Source: Candidula unifasciata (Eukaryota; Mollusca; Gastropoda; Stylommatophora; Geomitridae). Taken from it: 64,000 nt of DNA. The position numbers were made by a program, and so were the translations under genes. Below are positions 1-38,970 of this stretch, in pieces (the stretch's first letter is position 1; each line of letters starts with the position of its first letter). The notes under the pieces are model-generated. The model worked only from the letters and a program-made list of their open reading frames with translations, made no database searches and was not told the origin of the DNA. The stretch spans positions 62,001 to 126,000 of the forward strand of contig CAJHNH020000793.1 in assembly GCA_905116865.2 (NCBI GenBank), given 5' to 3'.

Positions 1-209
1 TGTAAAAGTCGACTATATGGAAGCTTCTTTCTAAGTCGGATTTCATCTGCCTCAGAGGCAGGGAACTAGCAGTCTGCACACCAATGAGTCAGATCTGTCA
101 AATGGATGCAACACTCAGGTTCTGGAACACGACTACAGTCCAATAGTGGATGAACAACCAAAACTTTCCACCAGAGTTTACAGCTGGTGAAAGCGAAGAA
201 GAAGAAGAA
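1..209 (+). mobile_element. SINE A, truncated by the window edge
   Basis: Matches the family consensus from the GTCGACT region to the GAA tail: TCTGCCTCAGAGGCA, GAGTCAGATCTGT, TGGATGAACAACC, CCAGAGTTTACAGC, then (GAA)n. The family has about twelve copies in this window. I see no tRNA-type A and B boxes in it. Confidence 0.8.
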
Positions 210-304
210 TTATCTATGTTCCCATTTTGTAAAGTTATGGGGTCTAAAATGTTTAACATGTAGTTTTACAAATTGTAAACATTTTTATGAATGATACACT
301 CAGG

Positions 305-432
305 AAGGTTAACCCAGGCAGCAAATGCTTGCAGAAGTTAAGTGTGTCGACTGAAAGGTGCACATTTTGCGGCGATGTTGTAAACAGGCTAAACATATTT
401 ACATCTTTAGATTAAGACAGGAGAAGCAGAAG
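305..432 (+). mobile_element. SINE C, copy 1
   Basis: Shares GGTTAACCCAG, GCAGAAGTTAAGTGTG, CGACTGAAAGGTGCA and ACATCTTTAGATTAAG with the copies at 13083 and 30380. The tail is a degenerate GAAGCAGAAGG. Confidence 0.6.
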
Positions 433-1199
433 GATGATGTACATTTTAAAGACTATGCTCGTTAACCCACTGACTACCAAGCCCATTAACCCTTGTGCCA
501 GATACCACATATTTCAATGCGTACTAAAAATGCTACTGTATGCTTTACAGTTATTTAACGTACACTTATCATATGTTGTAATTTTGTACCAGACTGAATG
601 GAGAATCAATTTTAGGAAAATATGTGTTTATTTTGCTTTACATCATCATCCTGTGACTGTCGATAGGTGCAACAACACAAAAAAGAAACTGAACAATCTT
701 TATCTGACAACAAAATAGACTAACAAAAATATTATAGCTTCACAACAGTTCTACATATACTTATCATATTTTGTAAAAAAAAAAATGTAAAAAATTGAAT
801 AAAGAAAACATTTCAAGAACAAAAATTGGGTTTACTTTGTTTGACATCATCACCATTATGTGGCTGTAGATTGGTGCAAAAAAAAAAAGGCAACAGGAAA
901 ATCTTTTATCTGTAAGTCATATATAGACCAAATTTCATGACATAGACAACAAGAGATTCGTTTTTTTTAATTATTAAACATATGCTGTGCAACTCAATAT
1001 CATAGCCACACACACACACACACACACACATAACAGGAATGCATGTGACCATGCGCATACCCACATTTTACAGCCAAAATTTGACAGTGATATGGTATAG
1101 TTCATAGCAGTCAACTCCAGTGGTATGGTACAGTTCATAGCAATCAACTCAGAGGTGCTAGGTAGTTAGCATTCTTTGGATATTTTCTCCAGGTGATGC

Positions 1200-1555
1200 T
1201 GGTGAGTTAGGAAATGAGTAGGCAGATTGACTGGCTGGTTCTGCACCATTTGGTGGTGAAATGATGTATGACAAGCTAGATACTGTGAGGGCCCTTTAGG
1301 AATGAATGAATGTGTGGAGGCACAGATAAATTATTACAGTCTGAGGAAAATAGTGCTGCGAGGAGTTACCAGGGGATCTGGCAGACGCTCAACACTAGGG
1401 GAAGGGCGAGACGGATATACAATCAGACGGTTACTGGTGCCATCGGAATTGGAACTCATCGCTTGTTGTAGAAGATGGGTACAGAGCGCTTATGGGAGTG
1501 TCCAGAGTGCCGTGATGTCAATTCTTAATTCGACAATCAACATAAGTTCATAGTA
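1200..1555 (+). mobile_element. RNase H-type LINE, 3'-end fragment
   Basis: Decayed coding remnant: CCAGGTGATGCTGGTGAGTT (GHAGVS-like), then TTTGGTGGTGAAATGATGTA, GGAGTTACCAGGGGATCTGG (GVTRGSG) and a terminal GGGAGTGTCCAGAGTGC (WECPEC-like), the end seen in many copies here. Likely an I-group LINE. Confidence 0.65.
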
Positions 1556-1997
1556 TTGTTCAGTACAAAGTGGCACCTGACATTTCCTACACCAGTAACT
1601 AAAAAAAAATATAGGTCTAGCCCTATATACCCTGAAAGGCATGGAAAAAGACCTTTACTTTACATGTATGAGGGACATAAGCTAGCCATTGGTCACTAAT
1701 GTCAGCTCATCGCATATTATGGGAATACTCACTGATGGCAAAATAGTGAATGGATAAATGGATGTGTGCTCTAGTAGTCTGAAACAGGTGGCCTTTTCAC
1801 AACACTCATGTGAAGTACCAGCATAACAAACCCTTTTATGTCTTTATTAATTAGCTGGGCTGCCAGAAAATATCCTTGAAAGTAAAAGTGGCTGGTTTCT
1901 CCACTGCACCAACATTGAGTGCCAAATGGTTTATTAAAAATACAACTTTACAGTTATTGAAACAGGATAGGGTGGAAACCATGTGTTATATTAAAAG

Positions 1998-2060
1998 TAA
2001 GTTGCATATCCTTTACAGGATGTTGCAGAGCTAACTCCAACATTGTTTGGCTGTTAATGA
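1998..2060 (-). mobile_element. SINE G 3'-end fragment
   Basis: GTTGCATATCCTTTACAGGA followed by TGTTGCAGAGCTAACTCCAA matches the 3' end of the 38750 copy. The body is lost; an RNase H LINE fragment follows. Confidence 0.5.
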
Positions 2061-2084
2061 TTTCACTGGGCAGTTTTACATTCA

Positions 2085-2540
2085 GTAAAAGAACTCAGCA
2101 TAGGAATGGAGGTTGAGGTGGTAACTGCATTGTTCTGGTTGGTGTAGAAAATCTCAGCTACACAAGTTATCATAGAATTGGATTTGCAAAGCATGCCAAA
2201 GATGGAGTCAGGTCTTCTTTGTACGGGATGGGTCGCATCAATCCAGAGATTGCAGGTGGTGCCCAGCTGTGTAGGCGTGTTTGTGGGAATGCGCAGGCAG
2301 ATAGGTTGGCTGGACTAGCTCCCACATGGGGTATACTGCACCTGCAGAAGACGAGGTAACAAGTAAAATGGAAGATACTGCAAACCCATACCTGGAGGGA
2401 ATGATGCAGCAGATAGTGTCTGCAGGCTCTGGGCACCACTCAAGATTGAAAGGGGGAGGGGGGTCGCGCAGGGTGATTAGTTAACCAGATGGCAATGGGT
2501 ATCATCAGTTTGCAGACCTATCACTGGCTTTTAAGGATGG
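2085..2540 (+). mobile_element. RNase H-type LINE fragment
   Basis: Contains ATGGAGGTTGAGGTGGTAAC (MEVEAVTA), CACACAAGTTATCATAG, GGAATGCGCAGGCAGATAGG (GNAQADRLAG) and CTAGCTCCCACATGG, i.e. the RNase H domain in a broken frame. Confidence 0.65.
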
Positions 2541-2771
2541 GGGGGGGGGGGGGGGCGAGGCTAAAAGGGGCTTGTCCTGTATTCTAATGTGTTGTATCTT
2601 TACCCAGATGAATAATCAGTTATTTCTTATTATATATTATATGTATCAGTTATTATATGTTATATAATTATGTAAAAATGACAGCTGACATCTACATCCT
2701 GATGTTCTCAGGTTTTTTGTACCAACTTTTTCTTTTTCATTTATATATACTATATTTACTGGGCATAACAG

Positions 2772-29274
<26,503 letters not shown>

Positions 29275-29673
29275 GAAGGACTAGTCTCTAAGGATAATGC
29301 CTGTGTGAGTTTGAAACAAGAACTGTACTGGTGCACTGGAGTGTCATTGAAATGACTGCCTGATGGCAGTTACCAGTCAGAGGTCATCTCCATTAATGAA
29401 GGTTGGGTCGGTGGATCCCCAACATATTTTATCTCCCTTGCTGGGGGTACACTTTCAGACTGCTGTTTACTCATCTGTTGATGTTATCTGCCAGTTGGCA
29501 TTGTTGCCTTTTGCCTGATAGCATTCAATGTTTCCGACTAATATGGTGGATAATTAAAGTGACCATAAGTTGCTGGGGTTTCTTTAGAGACTGTACTAAA
29601 ATCAGATCACTAATATATTTGTTATAAACCGAAATCTGTCTTATATTTATGTTTGTGATTTTACATTAATGTG

Positions 29674-29679
29674 AATAAA
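29674..29679 (+). promoter_or_regulatory. Polyadenylation signal of the helicase gene
   Basis: AATAAA lies 400 bases after the helicase stop codon, followed by T/AT-rich sequence. It is the first canonical hexamer downstream on the + strand that I see, so it is the likely 3' end of the mRNA. Cleavage would fall about 15-25 bases further on. Confidence 0.6.
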
Positions 29680-29983
29680 CCACTTTTATAGTGATATATA
29701 TGTATATATAAACCAAATTTTCAGATATGGTCAAATTAGTTTTAGTTATTAAACATTAAGTTAATGACGAAGAGAAGGTGACATTTTGTGTTACAATGTG
29801 AAATTTAGCGTTTGTTATGTGTTGGTTAACCATATGTCATCATTATGTAGTTTTTGTTGTGGTTTAGTATTCATGTAAAATACATAGATAAGTAGGTTAA
29901 TGAACAAGTTGAAAACAACCTGAAGGGAAGGTCATATACTGAGTTGTACCAGATGGCAAAAGGTAGAATGACTTGGTCTAGTT

Positions 29984-30221
29984 CAGTGTTTCCCAAACAT
30001 TTTTTTGGTTGTGGCACATTTTTTTAATTAACATTTTTCCACGGCGCCCTAACGTATGTAAAAGTAGGACTGTTCGTGTTCTGGTTAAATAAATTATAGA
30101 GCTTTTACAGTATTTTGTGGCGCTTCTGTGACAAGGTTGCGGCTGCCCAGGGCGTTGTGGCGCTTCTGTGAAGAGGTCACAGCCTCCCAGGGCGCCGCGG
30201 CGCACAGTTTCGGAATCACTG
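29984..30221. mobile_element. hAT-like MITE with 8-bp target duplication
   Basis: 238 bp between two copies of GTCTAGTT (29976-29983, 30222-30229). The terminal inverted repeats are CAGTGTTTCCCAAAC and the reverse complement of GTTTCGGAATCACTG, 13 of 15 matching. The 8-bp duplication and CAG-type ends fit the hAT superfamily. It has no transposase and contains a GC-rich direct duplication (GGCGCTTCTGTGA, twice). It sits about 300 bp past the helicase polyadenylation signal. Confidence 0.85.
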
Positions 30222-30379
30222 GTCTAGTTGATTGATACAACTGTTCTGACTAGTCAAACTCTCAATATGGGAAAGGCAAAGAAAGGATTGAAGAAATGAG
30301 GATGTCCGAGAGAAACACCAGTGTTAATGAGAGAGGTTTAAGGTGCTGGTCTGGATTTCATTGTTGGTATTGAAAAGAT

Positions 30380-30530
30380 TGCGCCGGATAGAGCTGAGCT
30401 AACCCGGTCAACAAAAGCCCGCAGAAGTTGGATGTGTTAGCCGAAAGGTGCAAATATCGCAGCCATTCTGTAAACGGATACAATGTAATTACATCTTCGG
30501 ATGAATGCAGCAGAAGAAGAAGAAGAAGAA
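30380..30530 (+). mobile_element. SINE C, copy 3
   Basis: GCTAACCCGGTCAACAAAAG, TGTTAGCCGAAAGGTGCAAA, TTCTGTAAACGGATACAATG, then ATGAATGCAGCAGAAGAAG with a long (GAA)n tail. The best-preserved of three copies. No clear A/B boxes. Confidence 0.7.
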
Positions 30531-30669
30531 CTGAGCAGAGGAATAGAACTGGGAGCTCTTTCTAACATTTAAAGGTGTAACAGAGTGCTGATGATGATGA
30601 AATTAGCAGTAAAACACTTTTTGGAAGGAAGAGGATAGAGTGCAGATGGAATTTGAAGAGAATGAACAA

Positions 30670-30800
30670 ATGAGGGTTACAAATTGGGCTCGTCTAACAT
30701 TCGGCCCTTCTAAGCACTCATCTTTCAGAGTACCAGTGCCTGTTATCAATAATGCATGTTATGTATGTTATAACAATTATACATTATTTAATAATGCATA
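30670..30800. repeat. Dispersed repeat I, copy 2
   Basis: ACAAATTGGGCTCGTCTAAC, TTCGGCCCTTCTAAGCACTC, TTATCAATAATGCATGTTAT match 25536-25690. It leads into the CATA/TA microsatellite region. Confidence 0.5.
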
Positions 30801-30879
30801 CACACATCATGTATAAATAATCTTACATACTCAAACGTACACATACTCTTACATACTCTTACATTCTCAAACATACACC

Positions 30880-31470
<591 letters not shown>

Positions 31471-31559
31471 AGGGAGAAAGAGATGAGACAAAGAAACAGA
31501 AAGCAAGTGAGAATCTGAAAGAGGGATTAAGGAGCTGCAGGATAAAGCAAAAAGTATGA

Positions 31560-32140
31560 TGGCTTGGCATGAATTGATTGCAGAGTATGGTTTTGAGAGT
31601 CAGCCTACACTTATTAGATATTTAGTTGGAATTTTCATTGGAAAGAAGGCATTGGCTGGTCAGTAGATAGCTATGTCACCAGTCAGGATGGTGTTTGGGT
31701 CTGTCTCCTTTGATTGTGTCAACGCTACCGGAGTCTTTTTCACGGTTCTTGATGGTGTGCAATGCCAAGCCATGTTAAATGGTGGACATAACCTAGTCAC
31801 AATTATAACTTAAAGCTCCGCCTTCGTGGATGCTGGTTGAACTTTACAGTGGTTTTTTTTCCCCAAAAAAGCACCAACCTGGGAAAGAAGGAGAGTATGG
31901 ATGTGAGCTGTTACTACGCAGCATTAATATGGGACCTTATATGTGCATATGAGAGAGAGAGAGAGATTCTTAACATCACTACAGCGGTATGGCTGTGAAT
32001 TAACTTTCCCTGTTATTTTTGTACTTAGTATTTTTTTGCATTTATGGAACTTCTTCCTAGTTATTTTTATCAGTGTAAACTAAGGGACATTTAGGATTTT
32101 GTTTCTGTTGGTTTTCACTTGTAAGTTTTATTTATGTATT
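31560..32140. other. Intergenic stretch, nothing recognised
   Basis: Unique-looking AT-rich sequence with a short (GA)n run near 31950. No ORF above 80 codons, no tRNA-like boxes, no repeat shared with the rest of the window. Confidence 0.5.
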
Positions 32141-32144
32141 TTAA

Positions 32145-32445
32145 CATTACTCGACAGTCTATACAGATGGCACTGTGTTGAGGGGCTGACAAAGTGCATT
32201 GGGGTTCATAGCAAAAGTGTATAGACGTGTATGTCTGAAGTGATGCTTTCCACTCTGCACAGAGCATTCCTGTCTCCACCTTTCTTAGCATAATCAGTGA
32301 GTCAGTTACAATCACGGCATGTGTGTACAGCTGATTCTCAAGCCAGCCGAAGACAGCAGTGACTGCCTCCACCTCCATTCTCAAACTGGACATAGTGATA
32401 TCAAATGCCAGGTTTTGGTGCACTAAGCAACCTCCAAGCAAGAGA
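32145..32445 (-). mobile_element. RNase H-type LINE fragment
   Basis: The minus strand reads MSSLRMEVEAVTAVFGWLEN, then THAVIVTDSLIMLRKVETGM and LCAEWKASLQ, the central RNase H region including the TDS acidic position. Truncated at both ends. Confidence 0.7.
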
Positions 32446-32449
32446 TGCT

Positions 32450-33099
32450 GGTGAATGTAAATTTGAAATTGACATCATAAAAAGATATGTAGAACTAGTC
32501 AGCTTCACATTGTCACAGTTACAAACAACAAGTGAACATTGTGGCTAAAAATGCTTCAATCAGCATATTGATACAGACAGACAATGATATGATTACAAAC
32601 AAGAATCCTCAAAAGTCTCTGATCTGTAAAATGAAGTCTGTCACAGAACTATACATAAAACATCTGGACAATAGAAACCCGGTGTCATATATGATGCAGA
32701 AATAGGGTCCTGGACAGAAAGAGATCTAGAATTGGAAGGTTAGAAGAGCACGGTGAAAACTCTGTCATTATTAGATAAAGCTGTGTTGGATGTTAAGCCC
32801 CCATATGTGAGTGGGAAATTGATAAAATGTCAGTTAAACATTTGCTGCAAGTGTCTAGCATAACCTGCTCCAGTTGTGGAGATTTTATATCAATACCAAA
32901 AATCTTCAATTGAGGCAGCATTTTTTAAAAGATGCAGAGGTCGAATCCGAAGATGCACAAAAATGAAGTGGATATTACAAGATGTACTTTTACACACTCT
33001 TATTAGAGACAAAATTGCTAAACATGAACACTGTACAGGTAGCCAAAGAAGAATAGTAAACCAAAACAGAACTGGTGTTATCAATCGCCACACGCCGAG
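32450..33099. other. Intergenic stretch, possible decayed LINE
   Basis: One 80-codon ORF (32876-33118) with no recognisable motif. The start of the stretch joins an RNase H LINE fragment, so some of it may be the same element beyond recognition. Confidence 0.4.
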
Positions 33100-33312
33100 G
33101 TCAGCATCTGTGGCGTAGGCGTTGCAAACAAGCTTCTTAATGCTGGGGTGCTGGGTCCGATCCCAGCTGTTGACGGTTTGTCTTGCAATGGTTTCAACCT
33201 TGGTACCCAGAGTGGCAAACTACTGAACCTTAAATTTGCCTAGAAAAACCACAACAGTCAAAAAATGCTGGGGTTAATTCTGCAACGTCCTGTAAACGAT
33301 GTACAGCTAAGT
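33100..33312 (+). mobile_element. SINE G, tRNA-derived
   Basis: Head ATCTGTGGCGTAGGCGTTGC (A-box-like), B box GGTCCGATCCCAGC near 33149, TGGTTTCAACCTTGGTACC, AGTGGCAAACTACTG, AATTTGCCTAGAAAAACC and TTCTGCAACGTCCTGTAAAC. Confidence 0.75.
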
Positions 33313-34019
33313 AGGACGCTGAGGGATATACTGAAGATGGGATCCGAGCACTTGTGGAATTTTCCGATGTGCAGTGAGAATAATCTGTCGATTAACTAAC
33401 TATTAGACACGTAGTAACAGATCATCAGCCCTTTTCCTCTCTATTAGGAGAGGCTAGCCTCAGCTTCAGGTTACACCCAGCTGGTGTAGCTGTTATTGGT
33501 GCCCCCATTATAATTTCTGTGGGGGTTGAACTGGAACCTGCCTTGTTGGTCTGCCATCCAGATTGATTGGTTTTTTTTTAAATCTCAGGGTGGTAAACTT
33601 TTAGGTAGCATCCCAGAGGGGACATATTGATCGTAGGGAAGGGGTTGAAATTGTGGGTCATCACTTTCCAAATGACTTTCTCAAACTGTGTTTGAAATCG
33701 AATTATGTATAAATCTAATTAGGTATATTATGTATGCATTTTATCAATAGTTATTTTCAATTTTGCATTTCAAATCAACATTGGAATAGATTTGACTGCC
33801 AATTAAACTGCCAATTAAACTGCCTTTATTATACAACTTTCGAGGCAGGGAGGGTCTTTGAGCCCGAATGGCCTGTACCATTGCCGCAACTGTGCAGGTG
33901 GGGATTTTTTTTGGGGACAGCATAACACTTTCTTCAAACCCTCTGACATGTCTTCTGTTATCTTCAGCTTTTGCTGTAACCTATTGTTGCCCAGTCAATA
34001 ATGTGTCAATCTGGGACAT

Positions 34020-34275
34020 CCCTGTGTGGCTTCCAGGCCCCACTGTGAGAGGGGAGGGGCAAGAGGAATAACCCCTAACAAGTGTGTCATAAAAAGGGGG
34101 CTTAGGTGTGTTCTTTTCGAAGTCAGGTTGCATCTTCCTGAGAGGTGAGAAACAAACATTCTGCATACAAATAAGCCAGATCTGTAAAACTGATGTGCTC
34201 ACAAAACAGGTTCTAGAAAAAGACAAAAGTCCAGAAGTGGATGAATAACCAGAACTTTATGCTGGAGTTTACAGC
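34020..34275 (+). mobile_element. SINE A, diverged copy without a GAA tail
   Basis: Head CCTGTGTGGCTTCCAGGCC, body with CTTCCTGAGAGGTGAG, GCCAGATCTGTAAAACTG and GCTGGAGTTTACAGCTG. It ends at GATGAGTTG where a minus-strand LINE fragment starts. Confidence 0.75.
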
Positions 34276-34289
34276 TGATGAGTTGAGTC

Positions 34290-34605
34290 AAGAACTCACA
34301 TCACAGCACTCCGATTCAAACCCATGTGTGTGCTCCGTCCTCATCTTCAGCAGCCAGTGCAGAGCTCCAATACTGATGGTACCGATCATAATCTTGTATG
34401 TCCATCTTGCCTTTCCTCTGGGTGTAGTGAGCGGGCCAGACCCTCTGGTTGCACCCAGGTGCCCCATTCTCTCCAGGCCATAATATTCTTGTTTCTCTAC
34501 TGATTCCGTTGCTTGGGCCTTGACCACATCTGCCTTGTCTTGTATTAATCCACCACCCACTGGTGCACATTCAGCCAATCTGTCTGTCTGTTCAATACCC
34601 ACTTC
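34290..34605 (-). mobile_element. RNase H-type LINE, 3'-end fragment
   Basis: Minus strand: IEQTDRLAECAPVGGGLIQD, KADVVKAQ, GLERMGHLGATRGSGPLTTP, LHWLLKMRTEHTHGFESECC. The WECPEC end is altered to GFESEC. It abuts a SINE A copy. Confidence 0.7.
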
Positions 34606-34949
34606 GCCGGCATGGCCTGGAGTTTATAGCAGACGAATGGGAAGAAGAATCCCTGGCAGTAGTGGATTTCTACTACATCAGACTCCAATATTATCTTTGG
34701 GTTGTCATCATTCTGCCATTTGGTGGACGCATCCTCGTTTTGGAGTAAAACTGAGCATCCACAAAATGGCATTTATCTTAATGTAACAGTTAGTTTTGTT
34801 GGGAGAGAGAAAACTTACGTAGGGAAAAGAAAGTTTGTCAGTGCCTTAATTTTGCAAACACAAATAACTTTGTAAATGGAATTATGTCATTTACTTCTTT
34901 TATCAGTATCTGCTTATGCCGCTAGCTGTCCCAGTTCATCAAACGATCG

Positions 34950-35960
34950 GCAGCCGAGCCAGGGGGCACTCAGTCGCTTGACATGCTGTGATGGTATGTA
35001 GTCTCAAGGTGTCAGTGACTGCTTCAGTCCATTTTCTTCTGGTCTTCCCCTGCCTCTTTTCAGGTTGTACTCTCTTGATGCTGGCATCGTTGGTTTCATT
35101 CCCATTAGATGGCCAAATCACTTCATTCTTTGTTTCTCAATAAATTTGACCATGGTTGTTGTTCTAACATTTCTTGTGATCACCTCGTTACTCACTCGAT
35201 CTCTTCTGGGTTTAAAAACAGACATTCTCAAACATCTCATCTTACAGACATTCTCAAACATCTCATCTCACAGCCATTCTCAAACATCTCATCTCACAGA
35301 CATTCTCAAACATCTCATCTCACAGACATTCTCAAACATCTCATCTCACAGCCATTCTCAAACATCTCATCTCACAGACATTCTCAAACATCTCATCTTA
35401 CAGGTAGTTTGTTTTCTTTCATGTTCTTTTGTCAATATCCAAGTCTGACATTGTTAACCTTAAGTCGGTATAAATTTGTATTTGTAATTTGTCTCTTTTG
35501 GAATAGCAGGTTTTTTATTGGAGCAAGTTGGTACATTACATTGTTGAATTCTCATTTCTGTCTGTCTAATTTTACCATAGTATGTAAAGATGCTTCCCAA
35601 GTATTACAATTCTTGCACTTGTTCAGACTTTGATCTTTATTTTCATGGTTGTTTGCTCTCTACTTATTCTCATGACTTTTCTTTCAGTATTGATCTTCAT
35701 GTGACGTTTAAGGCAACTGTTCAAGTAGTTTATTATGTGGTCCTGCGGCTGTTTACTTTTACTGTGGAATATGAACTGATCGTCGGCAAAGAAATCCTCC
35801 TGTATATCAACATCTGGTGGTGTTTTGTCTGTTTTATTAATATTGTCCATGAATATTATAAAAAAGGAAAGGTGAAATAACACACCCTTGCCTTACTCCT
35901 GATGTTACTGGCAACCAGTCTGCTGTGAGGCCAGCTCAATATCATTAACACCCTAGCTTA
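34950..35960 (-). mobile_element. LINE RT fragment interrupted by a tandem array
   Basis: Minus strand: HLSFFIIFMDNINKTDKT and FFADDQFIFHSKSKQPQDHI (RT catalytic FADD) at about 35880-35740, ending HMKINTERKVMRISREQTTM. A C-terminal part (KEAGEDQKKMD and flanks) is at 35215-34960. Between them lies the 26-bp array at 35218-35402. Decayed. Confidence 0.65.
35218..35402. repeat. Tandem array, 26-bp unit x7
   Basis: Units of CAGACATTCTCAAACATCTC plus ATCTCA, alternating GACATT and GCCATT in a partly regular pattern. Lies inside a LINE RT remnant. Confidence 0.92.
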
Positions 35961-36424
35961 AATATTGTGGCCAATAATGTGTGATGGCCAGACACCTCAC
36001 ACCCGGGTTGCAGTATCTGTTGTCCAGTTACTTTCAAGTCGGTTTTGAATAATCTGATTCTCCTGCATTTTGATATTGTGTCAGTTAAGTCTTTAATTAA
36101 AATTCTGATATTTTATTTACATTGCCATCAGCCCAATGTTTAATTAAATGTTAATATTTTTTTATATTTTTTTGTTTAATACTCATATGAGTGTTAACAG
36201 TTTAAAATTTTAATGCTGTCCCCTCCCACCCCCGCCCCTCTTTTTGTGTGTAGGTTTCCAATTCCAATTCATAAACAAAAATTCCAAACTTGATCCTTTT
36301 TAAGCCACCCACAGGCCTGCTATATAAAGAAAGGTTCCTTGGCTATCTTTCTTTGTCACAGCTAATATTGTTTTTGTAGGTTTTTCTAGGCAGATTTAAA
36401 AAGCTCCTTTTACACGCCAGTGGT

Positions 36425-36640
36425 GCCTGGCTCGCTTGCGTAGTTGGCTAAACCTAACTTCGAGGCCACCGGGTGACGAACTCCTTGTGGTCCAGGTTCA
36501 CGACTGGGGGATAGGCAGAAAAGAAAATAGCCTTCTGGATACTTATATATATATATATTTGTATAACCAGTCAGCCTTCGATGGGTGATGGGGTCAACAT
36601 CATACCGGCTACCTTTACTTCCCATTTAAGACAGTTTATT
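36425..36640 (+). mobile_element. SINE H head joined to a SINE B body
   Basis: The first half (CGCTTGCGTAGTTGGCTAAA, CTCCTTGTGGTCCAGGTTCA, GGGGATAGGCAGAAAAG) matches the 9340 copy. After a short (AT)n run, the second half (CGATGGGTGATGGGGTCAAC, CCGGCTACCTTTACTTCCC) matches the elements at 23285 and 55675. Confidence 0.65.
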
Positions 36641-36833
36641 TCTCAGTAGTTGTAGGAAAAAGAAAACTTACTACTATATGCAGATGTCATTTCTTGGTTT
36701 TGTTTTGTTTTCTAAGGGTTGTATAGTCACGGTTTCTGTTTTCTTCCTTTTGATGCATCTTTTAATGAACTGTTGATGATCTTTTGTAATGTTTTTATTC
36801 ACAGCTGAAGAAAATAGTGCACACAATTTGGCA

Positions 36834-37350
36834 CTTCTTCTTCTTCTTCTTCTGCAGCATTCCGAGCCCTTGAGGTTCATTGCTGCAGATATCACCTGCC
36901 TCCATTCATCTCTCTGGTTGGTCTTCTCTTTCCATTTGGTGACACCAAGTGTTTGCAGGTCTGTCTGGATATTATCTCTGCAATGTCTTCTTGGTCTACC
37001 TTGTCTTCGACCATTCATCTCCCTGGTGTATACAGTTTTTACTTCTCTGTCATCTGACATTCTTTCAATGTGCCCCAACCATTTAAGTCTATTTGCTCTC
37101 ATGATGCCAGCGATCATTGGCGATTTAAACAGATTATGAATTTCATTGTTGCTTCTCACTCTCTTTTCACCGCTGTCGGCATCTTTGATGGGTCCAAAGA
37201 TTTGTCGTAAAACTCTGTTTTCGAAAACCTGTTATAAGACTTCATCTCTTTTAGTCATGCTCCAAGTTTCAGAGCCATATAACATGACTGGTCTAATCAA
37301 CGTTTTATATATTTTGATCTTGGTGTTGCGAGACAGACACTTTTGACTTT
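36834..37350 (-). mobile_element. LINE 3'-end fragment (WLGHIERM type)
   Basis: Minus strand: [19 protein letters not shown], a stop, VFENRVLRQIFGPIKDADSG, RANRLKWLGHIERMSDDREV, GRPRRHCRDNIQTDLQTLGV, WKEKTNQRDEWRQVISAA. The RT thumb and C-terminus of an RTE-like LINE, one stop in the aligned region. The 3' end is GCTGCAGAAGAAGAAGAAG. Confidence 0.8.
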
Positions 37351-37834
37351 AGCAGATGTGGAAGGGCACTGGCCATTTATAATTTTGTTACCTTCCCATA
37401 ATAATATGTTTGGAATATGTCCTAATTTCAAGCACAAAACTAACCTCCAACATGTTATTTGCGTGTGTGTGGTTTTTTTTAAAGTAATGTTTCTGTGAAT
37501 TATTACATATGAAAGTGGACATTTATTTGAGGTCCACTAGAATTATGACTTTGAGAATGTGGGCTACTTTTTGAGTAAGTGGCTAAATGGTGTTTAATAC
37601 AGTCAGAAATTATTTTTTAACTTTGACATATTTGTATACTGTTGATTGTTGAAATTATATGCCAGTGATGGGTTGTTTTTAATGTGTTCAAATATCTCAC
37701 ACAGAGGTTAGTGCAAATTTTTAGTGGAATCCTCTGTGTTAGTAAATAAAATGATCATTAGGTGAGCTTTAGGGATTGTGGGGGGGGGGGGGGGGGGGGG
37801 GGGAGGTTTGGTTGGGGGGGGGAGGCTGAGATTC

Positions 37835-38590
37835 ACAATCATTGTTGTTGGATGTGTTGACTGAAGTTTACTAACAGTGTTGTTGGATATGTTGACTGAG
37901 GTTTACTAACAGTGTTGTTGGATGTTTTTACTGAGGTTCACTGACAGTGTTGTTGGCTGTGTTGCCCGAGGATCATTGACAGTGTAGTTTGCTGCGTCAG
38001 TAAGTTCACGGACAGTGCTGTTGGATGTATTTACTGAAGTTCACCGACAGTGTTGTTGGATGTGTGAGTTCCACTGGCAGTGTTGTTGGATGTGTTGAAT
38101 GAGGATTACTGGCAGTGTTGTTGGCTGTATTGACTGAGGTTTATGGACAGTGTTGTTGGTTGTATTGACTGAGGTTCATGGACAGTGTTGTTGGTAGTAT
38201 TGACTGAGGTTCATGGACAGTGTTGTTGGTAGTATTGACTGAGGTTCATGGACAGTGTTGTTGGTAGTATTGACTGAGGTTCATGGACAGTGTTGTTGGC
38301 TGTATTGACTGAGGTTTATGGACATTGTTGTTGGCTGTATTGACTGAGGTTTATGGACAGTGTTGTTGGCTGTATTGACTGAGGTTTATGGACATTGTTG
38401 TTGGCTGTATTGACTGAGGTTTATGGACAGTGTTGTTGGCTGTATTGACTGAGGTTCATGGACAGTGTTGTTGGTAGTATTGACTGAGGTTCATGGACAG
38501 TGTTGTTGGCTGTATTGACTGAGGTTTATGGACAGTGTTGTTGGCTGTATTGACTGAGGTTCATGGACAGTATTGTTGGCTGTATTCATA
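37835..38590. repeat. Tandem array, ~35-bp unit x21
   Basis: Units of GACAGTGTTGTTGGCTGTAT plus TGACTGAGGTTTATG; left end degenerate, right end homogeneous. Preceded by a 20-odd-base G run at about 37781. Confidence 0.92.
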
Positions 38591-38749
38591 GGCATCACAT
38601 TTCACTGAGGGTGGGGGGTGGGGGGGGGAGAGGGGTCAATTACATCTGTTCTGAAGAGAAATTAAAAAGAGGTAATTGAAACATTTTGGTCACATGAAAA
38701 GACAACTTTCAACTAGAGGCTTTTCAATATAAATGTCTGAGAAGATTAG

Positions 38750-38970
38750 TTGCATATCCTTTACAGGACGTTGCAGAACCAACCCCAACTGCCCCTGGCT
38801 GTTGTGTGGTTTTTCTAGGCAAATTTATGTCCAGTAGTTTGCCATTGCTTTTGGGACAGTCGGCTTTCTTGATACCACTGTCGAAACCAACGAAAGGCTC
38901 ATGGCTCGCAGCTGGGATCGAACCCGGCATTACGAAGCGTTTGCATTGACTTAGCCACAGAGCCGACTGT
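38750..38970 (-). mobile_element. SINE G, tRNA-derived, reversed
   Basis: On the minus strand: GTCGGCTCTGTGGCTAAGTC (A box TGGCTAAGTC), B box GGTTCGATCC (38915-38924), then GGTATCAAGAAAGCCGAC, GCAATGGCAAACTACTGG and GCAACGTCCTGTAAAGGATA. Most complete copy of the family. Confidence 0.8.

Noticed and set aside
434..718. 94-codon ORF near the left edge
   Set aside because: No motif, no matching splice phase with the helicase exons, AT-rich composition like the surrounding intron.
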